Positions 1 through 5,330 of a stretch of 7,221 bases of DNA are shown here, in pieces. The translations under genes were made by a program, and so were the position numbers. Position 1 is the first letter of the stretch. The number at the start of each line of letters is the position of its first letter. The stretch lies in assembly GCA_900757715.1 (NCBI GenBank), contig CAAEOZ010000005.1, positions 1 through 7,221 on the forward strand, given 5' to 3'. The notes below the pieces were generated by a model, which saw only the letters and a list, made by a program, of their open reading frames with translations, made no database searches and was not told where the DNA came from. This DNA is from an uncultured Veillonella sp. Lineage in GTDB: Bacteria; Bacillota; Negativicutes; Veillonellales; Veillonellaceae.

Positions 1-9
1 ATTTTGAAG

Positions 10-15
10 AGGAGG
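10..15 (+). promoter_or_regulatory. Ribosome binding site of the reactivation gene
   Basis: AGGAGG lies seven bases before the ATG at 23. This near-perfect Shine-Dalgarno sequence fixes the start. Only nine bases precede it in the window, so promoter and leader elements cannot be assessed. Confidence 0.85.
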
Positions 16-22
16 CGTTTCC

Positions 23-790
23 ATGCCCATCTATAACGGAATGCTTCCTGCCATCGATAAAGCAGAAGTAAAACGATACGCAGGACTTCGTCACGCTGAG
101 GATTTCCCACAAAATTATGTTGACGAAGCATGTAAGGAAATCCAATTATTGGCTACACCTAAGGGTGTATATCAAGAATATGATTACGATGCAGAAACAA
201 AGACTATTTTAAGTAATCCACCCCTAAAAATTGAAGGGTCTATTATCGAAAAACACTTAGAAAAATCTACTAAGGTATACGTGTTAGGCGTAACAGTAGG
301 TGAAGATGTAGAAATTCGTAGTGAGCAGTTATTTAAACAAGGTAACTATACGGTGGGTTTATTACTTGATGCAGCTGCTACAACTGCAGTAGAGCAGGTA
401 GCTGATCAGGTAAACGAAGTAATCAATACGATTGCTAAAAAACAGGGGTATAAGCCAACATGGCGTTTTAGTCCTGGTTATGGCAATTGGCCACTAGAGA
501 TTCAACCTGAATTAGCTAACATTATTAAAACCGAGCTAATCGGTTTACAAGTTACAGAGAATTATTTATTGTTCCCACGTAAATCTGTAACAGCTATTAT
601 TGGTTTAATGCCTGCAAATGAAGATATTAAAACAAAACGAGGCTGTACATCTTGTTCACAACAAGACTGTGCTTCTCGTAAATTACCAGAAAAAGCAACA
701 GTTAGCGACCAAGATAGGGGAGAAGAGGATAGTAGTAAAACTACTGCCGATATTTCTGGCATCGCTATGAAAGGTCAGCCAACAGAGTGA
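23..790 (+). CDS. Stand-alone methionine synthase reactivation protein (AdoMet-binding activation domain of MetH)
   Basis: This 255-residue protein matches the C-terminal activation domain of cobalamin-dependent methionine synthase, here a separate polypeptide. In the family the domain binds S-adenosylmethionine and donates a methyl group to cob(II)alamin during reductive reactivation of MetH. The clearest motif is RFSPGYGNWPLE at residues 148-159, which contains the RxxxGY AdoMet-binding signature (R148, G152, Y153). The block KSVTAIIGLMP (187-197) is also typical. Residues 208-216 form a CxxCxxxxC cluster (C208, C211, C216), followed by a polar, probably disordered tail (221-255). The ATG at 23 has a strong AGGAGG at 10-15, seven bases upstream. 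The next gene encodes a MetH that lacks this domain, which supports the assignment. Such split arrangements are known, for example in Thermotoga. No signal peptide or membrane segment is seen, so it should be cytosolic. The electron donor cannot be told from the sequence. Confidence 0.9.
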   Translation: MPIYNGMLPAIDKAEVKRYAGLRHAEDFPQNYVDEACKEIQLLATPKGVYQEYDYDAETKTILSNPPLKIEGSIIEKHLEKSTKVYVLGVTVGEDVEIRSEQLFKQGNYTVGLLLDAAATTAVEQVADQVNEVINTIAKKQGYKPTWRFSPGYGNWPLEIQPELANIIKTELIGLQVTENYLLFPRKSVTAIIGLMPANEDIKTKRGCTSCSQQDCASRKLPEKATVSDQDRGEEDSSKTTADISGIAMKGQPTE

Positions 791-806
791 TGTTTCACGT
801 GAAACA
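791..806. other. parS: parS centromere site (ParB/Spo0J binding site)
   Basis: The sequence TGTTTCACGTGAAACA is a perfect 16-base palindrome, extended to 18 bases by the flanking A (790) and T (807). It is identical to the canonical chromosomal parS consensus established in Bacillus subtilis and found across most bacterial phyla. ParB binds the site, spreads as a CTP-dependent clamp, and works with ParA and SMC to separate and organise the origin region. It begins at the base after the TGA of the reactivation gene and ends 26 bases before the first possible metH start, so it lies in a transcribed spacer. The nearby mnmG and rsmG, usually origin-proximal, fit a parS here. ParB itself is not encoded in the window. 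In RNA the palindrome could fold into a short hairpin followed by a U-rich stretch. Confidence 0.93.
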
Positions 807-824
807 TTTTAATTTTAGGATGTT

Positions 825-832
825 AAAGGAAG
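825..832 (+). promoter_or_regulatory. Ribosome binding site of metH (bears on start choice)
   Basis: AAAGGAAG precedes two in-frame ATG codons at 833 and 839. The AGGA core (827-830) is only two bases from the first ATG but eight bases from the second. Spacing therefore favours 839, giving MYIFDGAMG as the N-terminus, two residues shorter than the longest reading. Confidence 0.6.
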
Positions 833-3274
833 ATGTTTATGTATATATTTGACGGTGCTATGGGCACAATGCTGCAAGCTGCAGGCTTAGAAGAGGGCTA
901 TTGTCCAGAGCTGTTTAACGTAGAAAGACCAGAAGTAGTAAAGAATATTCACGCTCAATACTTACAACATGGCAGTGATGTAATTACAACAAATACGTTC
1001 GGCGCTTGTGGGCTTAAACTAGAAGATTATGACTTACAAGATCGTGTAAGAGAAATTAATATTGCTGCTGTAAAAGTAGCCAAAGAAGCGATTGCAGAAG
1101 TTAAACCATCTGCTCGTGTAGCGGGCTCTATGGGTCCTACAGGTCGTTTCTTACAACCATTAGGCAATATGAGTTTTGATGATATTTACGACACATACCG
1201 CGAGCAAGCCGAGGCTTTAATCGAAGGTGGTGTTGATTTCATCATCATTGAAACTATTATTGACGTACAGGAAATGCGTGCCGCTTTATTAGCCTCTTTA
1301 GATGCTCGTGAAGCAGCGGGAAAAACAAAAGAAGATATTCAAATCATCTGTCAATTTTCTTTCAGTGAAGACGGTCGTACTATTACTGGTACACCGCCAG
1401 CAGTAGCAACTACCATCGTAGAAGCTATAGGTGCAGATATCATCGGTATCAACTGTTCTCTTGGACCTGAACAAATTACACCTCTTATCGAGGAGATTGC
1501 AAGCGTTACAAATTTACCTATAAGCTGCCAACCAAATGCCGGTATGCCACAATTAATCAACAAGCAAACTGTATTTCCACTTACAGCAGAAGAAATGGGC
1601 CCATTAATGCTTGATATCGTTGATGCAGGTGCTAGTTATATTGGTGGCTGCTGTGGTACAACACCAGCCCATATTCAATCTATTTCCGATGCTGTGAAAG
1701 CTCATACGCCAAAAGAACGTGCCCACATTACACCTAAAACAATTATTACAAGTCGTACTAAACTTTTAGAGTTGGGCCATCATACAAAACCACTTATCAT
1801 TGGTGAACGTATTAACCCAACGGGCCGTAAAGTACTTGCTCAAGAATTACGCGATGGTTCTTTCATCCGTGTTAAACGGGATGCATTAGATCAAGTAGAA
1901 GCAGGCGCAGATATCCTCGATGTAAACATGGGCGTAGCTGGCATGGATCAAACTCCTTTAATGGAACGCGCTATTTTCGAATTATCGATGCTCGTAGAAA
2001 CACCTTTATCCATTGATACATTAGACCCAGCAGCTATGGAAGTAGCTCTTAAAAACTATCCAGGTCGTGCCCTCATCAACTCTGTAAATGGGGAGGAGGA
2101 GTCTATTACTCACGTAATGCCATTGGCTAAACGGTATGGTGCAGCATTGCTTTGCTTGCCAATCTGTAGTGGTGACTTACCTGAAAAAGCAGAGGACCGC
2201 GTTGCTTTAGCTGAAAGCATCATAAATCGCGCTTATGGTTATGGTCTTCAACCACACGACTTATTACTCGATCCATTGGTATTAACACTTGCCAGCGGTG
2301 AAGATAGTGCACGCCAAACATTGCGTACGCTACAGTTATATAAAGAGAAGTTTGGATTCCCAACAGTAATGGGCTTGTCCAATATCTCCTTCGGTATGCC
2401 TCAACGTCCATATTTGAACGGCCAATTTTTAACAATGGCCCTTGCATGTGGCTTAACAACACCGATTATGAATCCACTCAATTATCCAGCAAAAAAAGCA
2501 TTTGTATCTAGTACTACCTTACTAGGCTGGGACCCAGGTTCTGCTGAATTTATTAAAGAATACGGCTATGAAGACGAAACGACTGCTCCTGGTAACTCTG
2601 CTCCGAAAGGTCCAGAGAAAAAATCCTTCGATAGCAATGATCCGTTAGCGAATATCCGTACTTGCGTAGAGCAAGGGGAGAAGGAGGCCATCGTTGAGCT
2701 TGTCAAAAAAGCCTTAGCTGACGGCATAGATCCATTAGATATTACAAAAAAAGGCTTATCGGAAGCGATGAACGTAGTAGGGGACAAGTTTGGTTCTGGT
2801 AAACTATTCTTGCCACAAGTAATGCTTGCTGCTGAAACAATGCAAGCTGCTTTCAACACCATTAAAGAAATTATTCCTGCTAGTGAAAGCTTAGATAAAG
2901 GCACCGTTGTCGTGGCTACAGTTAAAGGCGACATTCATGATTTAGGTAAAAATATCGTAGCGGCATTACTTGAAAACAATGGCTACAAAATCATCGACCT
3001 TGGTAAGGACGTTGACCCAGAAGTTATCGTACAAGCCATTAAAGATAACAAAGCCGCTCTAGTAGGTATTTGTTCCTTGATGACGACTACAATGCCACAA
3101 ATAGACAATACCATCGCTGCTATCCGTGCAGCAGGCCTTAAAACTAAGGTCATGGTTGGCGGCGCCGTAGTATCTCAAGATTACGCAGACCAAGCGGGCG
3201 CAGATATCTACGCTAAGGACGGCATCGCTGCTGTTAACCACGCTAACGACTTTTTTGAAACACTAGAAAAATAA
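833..3274 (+). CDS. metH: Cobalamin-dependent methionine synthase, core without activation domain
   Basis: The enzyme transfers the methyl group of 5-methyltetrahydrofolate through cobalamin to homocysteine, giving methionine and THF in the cytosol. Four modules are visible in order. The homocysteine/zinc domain spans about 1-295, with zinc ligands C208 (GINCSLGP) and C273-C274 (GGCCGTTP). The pterin-binding barrel spans about 318-575 and opens with LIIGERINPTGRK. The helical cobalamin cap is about 602-680. The Rossmann-type B12 domain is about 690-813, with DxHxxG as D700, H702 and G705; H702 is the expected lower cobalt ligand. The protein has 813 residues against about 1,227 in E. coli; the missing C-terminal activation domain is supplied by the upstream gene. 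A polar linker (about 580-600) joins the pterin and cap modules. The gene follows parS and precedes metF by 18 bases. The true start may be the ATG at 839. The assignment is secure. Confidence 0.96.
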   Translation: MFMYIFDGAMGTMLQAAGLEEGYCPELFNVERPEVVKNIHAQYLQHGSDVITTNTFGACGLKLEDYDLQDRVREINIAAVKVAKEAIAEVKPSARVAGSMGPTGRFLQPLGNMSFDDIYDTYREQAEALIEGGVDFIIIETIIDVQEMRAALLASLDAREAAGKTKEDIQIICQFSFSEDGRTITGTPPAVATTIVEAIGADIIGINCSLGPEQITPLIEEIASVTNLPISCQPNAGMPQLINKQTVFPLTAEEMGPLMLDIVDAGASYIGGCCGTTPAHIQSISDAVKAHTPKERAHITPKTIITSRTKLLELGHHTKPLIIGERINPTGRKVLAQELRDGSFIRVKRDALDQVEAGADILDVNMGVAGMDQTPLMERAIFELSMLVETPLSIDTLDPAAMEVALKNYPGRALINSVNGEEESITHVMPLAKRYGAALLCLPICSGDLPEKAEDRVALAESIINRAYGYGLQPHDLLLDPLVLTLASGEDSARQTLRTLQLYKEKFGFPTVMGLSNISFGMPQRPYLNGQFLTMALACGLTTPIMNPLNYPAKKAFVSSTTLLGWDPGSAEFIKEYGYEDETTAPGNSAPKGPEKKSFDSNDPLANIRTCVEQGEKEAIVELVKKALADGIDPLDITKKGLSEAMNVVGDKFGSGKLFLPQVMLAAETMQAAFNTIKEIIPASESLDKGTVVVATVKGDIHDLGKNIVAALLENNGYKIIDLGKDVDPEVIVQAIKDNKAALVGICSLMTTTMPQIDNTIAAIRAAGLKTKVMVGGAVVSQDYADQAGADIYAKDGIAAVNHANDFFETLEK

Positions 3275-3285
3275 TTTATAGTAAC

Positions 3286-3289
3286 GAGG
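3286..3289 (+). promoter_or_regulatory. Ribosome binding site of metF (bears on start choice)
   Basis: GAGG sits three bases before the ATG at 3293 and six bases before the adjacent in-frame ATG at 3296. The second start, one residue shorter, is better spaced. The difference does not touch any functional residue. Confidence 0.5.
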
Positions 3290-3292
3290 TAC

Positions 3293-4153
3293 ATGATGAC
3301 ATTAAGAGAAAAACATCAACAAGGGCAGTTCACCATTACGGTTGAATTGGATCCTCCCAAAAGCAGTTCTGCGGAAAAGACCTTCGAACAAGCAGCCCGT
3401 TTAAAAGGGAAGGTGGATGCTATCAACATCGCTGATAGCCCTATGTCCAAAATGCGCATGAGCCCAATTTCTCTTTCTTATTTGTTACAGCATAACAAAG
3501 AGATTGAAACCATTTTCCACCTTACATGCCGCGACCGCAATATTATCGGTTTGCAATCTGAATTACTCGGTGCAGCAGCGTTGGGTGTGCATAATATTTT
3601 AACCCTCACTGGTGACAAACCAGATAACGGGGATCATCCATTTGCACAATCTGTATTTGAAGTCGACTGTATGGGACTACTCAATATCGCCAAGACATTA
3701 AATGCAGGCAAAGACCTTGCAGGTAATGATCTAGACTCACCTACAAACTTCTACATCGGTGCAACTGGTAATCCTGGTGCTCCAGATTTAGAGATTGAAC
3801 GCCAAAAATTGGCTGCTAAAATTCAAAATGGCGCTCACTTTGTACAAACACAACCAATTTACGATTTAGAACAGGCAAAACGCTACATTGATAAAATGTC
3901 TGAATTCGATGTACCTATCATGCTCGGTTTGATTCCACTTAAAAGCTTTAAAATGGCCACATACCTCCACGAAAAAGTGCCTGGAATCAACCTTACTCAA
4001 GAAATATTGGACCGCATGGAAAAAGGTGGTAAAGAGGCTGGTACAGAAATCGCTATCGAAACACTTGAACAAATCAAGAAAATTGCAGCAGGCGTACATA
4101 TTATGCCTTTAAATGATATCGATACAACGTTACATATTATTGACCACGTATAA
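3293..4153 (+). CDS. metF: Methylenetetrahydrofolate reductase
   Basis: MetF reduces 5,10-methylene-THF to 5-methyl-THF, the methyl donor used by MetH, in a flavin-dependent TIM barrel. The 286-residue length is normal for the bacterial catalytic domain. Recognisable elements are VELDPPK (residues 17-23, with E18 at the position of the catalytic Glu28 of E. coli), HLTCRDRN (76-83), LTGDKP (105-110, D108 matching the flavin-site Asp120), the GATGNPGAP segment (156-164) and QTQPIYD (185-191). The N-terminal VELDPP form resembles MetF-type reductases of anaerobic Firmicutes more than the FEFFPP form of E. coli; this is from memory. The gene starts 18 bases after metH and is followed at once by a terminator-like hairpin, so it is probably the last gene of the operon. 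The electron donor cannot be inferred from this sequence. Confidence 0.95.
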   Translation: MMTLREKHQQGQFTITVELDPPKSSSAEKTFEQAARLKGKVDAINIADSPMSKMRMSPISLSYLLQHNKEIETIFHLTCRDRNIIGLQSELLGAAALGVHNILTLTGDKPDNGDHPFAQSVFEVDCMGLLNIAKTLNAGKDLAGNDLDSPTNFYIGATGNPGAPDLEIERQKLAAKIQNGAHFVQTQPIYDLEQAKRYIDKMSEFDVPIMLGLIPLKSFKMATYLHEKVPGINLTQEILDRMEKGGKEAGTEIAIETLEQIKKIAAGVHIMPLNDIDTTLHIIDHV

Positions 4154-4170
4154 GTCATTTTAATGTTTGC

Positions 4171-4233
4171 ATAGAATACCTTTCCCACAGACTCCAAAGC
4201 GAGCTAAGTCGTCCTTAGGGAAAGGTATTCTAT
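4171..4233 (+). terminator. Terminator-like long hairpin after metF
   Basis: A perfect 16-base inverted repeat has its left arm at 4171-4186 and right arm at 4218-4233, followed by the U-rich TTTCATTT. It starts 17 bases after the metF stop, as expected for operon termination. The 31-base loop (4187-4217) is unusually long for an intrinsic terminator. It contains its own small complements (CTAAG 4204-4208 with CTTAG 4214-4218), so the structure may be branched. The other strand has no clear T-run after the stem, so it seems to act on + only. Confidence 0.75.
4200..4210 (+). repeat. 11-base repeat, copy 1 (CGAGCTAAGTC)
   Basis: CGAGCTAAGTC lies in the loop of the metF hairpin and recurs exactly at 4333-4343. 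The similarity extends loosely on both sides, with AAAGC / AAAAC before it and TCCT...GAAAGG / TCCT...GAAAAGG after it. Its function is unknown. Confidence 0.6.
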
Positions 4234-4332
4234 TTTCATTTAAACTAATTTATCCTATATCAAAATAACTCCTCCTTAAAATGTTGTTGTAAACGATATC
4301 ATTTAATAGGTAGTGGGGAGGGGGATAGAAAA
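4234..4332. other. Inter-hairpin spacer, no gene recognised
   Basis: About 100 bases lie between the two hairpins of the convergent region. No credible reading frame is seen. On the + strand it holds CTCCTCCTT (4269-4277), matching the anti-Shine-Dalgarno end of 16S rRNA. Read on the - strand this is AAGGAGGAG, a strong Shine-Dalgarno sequence, but the only start at a suitable distance is a TTG that meets TAG after two codons. A G-rich stretch (about 4313-4324) follows near the right end. It could be a small-RNA locus, the remnant of a lost gene, or simple spacer; nothing here decides which. Confidence 0.4.
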
Positions 4333-4343
4333 CGAGCTAAGTC
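4333..4343 (+). repeat. 11-base repeat, copy 2 (CGAGCTAAGTC)
   Basis: This is the second exact copy of the element at 4200-4210, 133 bases downstream in the same orientation. It lies 16 bases before the second hairpin, whereas copy 1 lies inside the loop of the first. Confidence 0.6.
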
Positions 4344-4359
4344 ATTCCTAATGAAAAGG

Positions 4360-4394
4360 AAAGAGGATGCAAATATAAGATTTGCATCCTCTTT
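4360..4394. terminator. Bidirectional-type terminator between convergent operons
   Basis: A perfect 15-base stem (4360-4374 with 4380-4394) has a five-base loop. On + it is followed by a T-run ending at 4396, and on - by CCTTTTCATT, so it can plausibly stop transcription in both directions. It lies about 65 bases beyond the rsmG stop and is the natural end of the mnmG-rsmG transcript. On + it would act as a second terminator behind metF or end any small transcript from 4234-4332. Confidence 0.85.
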
Positions 4395-4458
4395 TTGTAC
4401 TTGTTTTGTATTGTATTGCTAGTTTTATTAAGTTTCACACAGTATGTACTAGTAAAAA

Positions 4459-5211
4459 TCATACTAATGGTTTATCTTTGATTTCTTTTGGTTTCCGTGG
4501 GAATTGTTTTGGGGTTTTTCCCGTTTTCTTTATATATATGATTGCTCTTTTATCATCTAAGGTTGGCAGAGTAATGGTTCTTACTTCTTCGTTAGCAGCT
4601 TTTAGTATGCTAAGGGCTTTATTAGATTCTTTAACTTCTTCTTCGTAGATAGCTCCTTTTAAAGCAACTACATATCCACCTTCTTTTACATATGGCACAG
4701 TCCATTCTAAAAGAATCGGCAAACGTGCCACCGCACGGCTCGTAGCAATATCATAACTTTCACGGTAATCTTGATGACTCAAATCCTCCGCACGACCGTG
4801 TAAAGTAGTACAGTTCGTCAGTTTTAGTTCATCTATAACCGATTCCAAAAAGTTAAGCCGCTTTTTTAAAGAATCGAACAAGGTAACTTTGAGGCTACGA
4901 TCATAGATAGCCAATGGAATGCCAGGTAAGCCTGCACCCGTGCCAACATCAATAATAGACATACCAGATTTGATGATTTCAGGATCATAACAAGAGAGGG
5001 AGTCAATCATATGCTTAACCACAACCTCTTTCATGTCTGTAATACCCGTTAGATTAAGATATTTATTTGTTTCAATCATACGTGCATAATACAAGTAAAA
5101 GTCTTTTGCTTGCTCTTCCGTACAGGGTAAACCAAAATGACTCATTTGCTCCGTCATATACGAAACAAATTTAGACTGAGGTGCTATAGGCACATCGTAT
5201 TTTTCTTTCAT
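4459..5211 (-). CDS. rsmG: 16S rRNA (guanine-527-N7) methyltransferase RsmG (GidB)
   Basis: RsmG methylates N7 of G527 in the 530 loop of 16S rRNA using AdoMet. In other bacteria its loss gives low-level streptomycin resistance. The 250-residue protein shows the family order: NKYLNLTGI (49-57), the AdoMet loop IDVGTGAGLPGIPLAI (87-102), LFDSLKKRLNFL (111-122), GRAEDL (139-144), ATSRAVARLPILLEW (156-170) and the basic tail FPRKPKEIKDKPL (237-249). It is slightly longer than the B. subtilis protein (239) because of an N-terminal extension. An internal Met19 would give a more usual length, but only the first ATG has a Shine-Dalgarno sequence (AGGGG, complement of 5217-5221, five bases away). It lies downstream of mnmG, a classic neighbour near oriC, and is convergent with metF. 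No convincing promoter of its own is seen, so it is probably co-transcribed with mnmG. Confidence 0.95.
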   Translation of the reverse strand: MKEKYDVPIAPQSKFVSYMTEQMSHFGLPCTEEQAKDFYLYYARMIETNKYLNLTGITDMKEVVVKHMIDSLSCYDPEIIKSGMSIIDVGTGAGLPGIPLAIYDRSLKVTLFDSLKKRLNFLESVIDELKLTNCTTLHGRAEDLSHQDYRESYDIATSRAVARLPILLEWTVPYVKEGGYVVALKGAIYEEEVKESNKALSILKAANEEVRTITLPTLDDKRAIIYIKKTGKTPKQFPRKPKEIKDKPLV

Positions 5212-5242
5212 AAGTACCCCTAATAAATTGTCTAGTGTTTAT

Positions 5243-5271
5243 TTGACAATAAGATCTGTAGGAAATATCTT
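5243..5271 (+). promoter_or_regulatory. Possible + strand promoter facing the 3' end of mnmG
   Basis: A perfect TTGACA (5243-5248) is followed, after exactly 17 bases, by TATCTT (5266-5271), which matches four of six -10 positions. Transcription from it would run antisense into mnmG. No open reading frame or RNA gene follows it, so it may be chance in AT-rich DNA. Confidence 0.25.
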
Positions 5272-5293
5272 TTAAAAAAGTTCATATAAAATG

Positions 5294-5324
5294 CATGTTA
5301 TTACATAAATTCATGTTATTGCAT
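5294..5324. repeat. Tandem 13-base near-perfect direct repeat in the mnmG-rsmG spacer
   Basis: CATGTTATTACAT (5294-5306) and CATGTTATTGCAT (5312-5324) differ at one base and have an 18-base period. They lie just after the mnmG stop codon in a 119-base AT-rich spacer. The short palindromes ATGCAT (5291-5296) and GCATGC (5321-5326) overlap their ends. This could be a binding site for a regulator of rsmG or a small duplication; no known family is recognised. Confidence 0.5.
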
Positions 5325-5330
5325 GCTATT

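Noticed and set aside
528..546. A seven-base inverted repeat (AAACCGA / TCGGTTT) with a five-base loop inside the reactivation gene.
   Set aside because: It is short, lies in coding sequence and has no T-run after it, so it fits chance.
2089..2100. A strong Shine-Dalgarno-like GGGGAGGAGG inside metH.
   Set aside because: It encodes Gly-Glu-Glu-Glu of MetH, and no start codon lies at a suitable distance, so an internal start is not supported.
2566..2934. A 122-codon - strand open frame inside metH.
   Set aside because: It overlaps the MetH linker, cap and B12 domains on the opposite strand and looks like a chance frame.
4431..4446. A parS half-site near the rsmG 3' end (AGTTTCAC followed by unrelated bases).
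   Set aside because: Only one arm is present, with no palindrome, so ParB binding is not supported.
4154..4458. Possible replication origin or DnaA-box cluster, given the parS and mnmG/rsmG context.
   Set aside because: No exact TTATCCACA or its complement was found here or elsewhere in the window; TTATCCTAT near 4248 is too weak. The origin is probably nearby but outside.
4382..4648. An 88-codon + strand open frame overlapping the rsmG end.
   Set aside because: It starts inside the terminator stem, lies antisense to conserved rsmG codons, and has no ribosome binding site.
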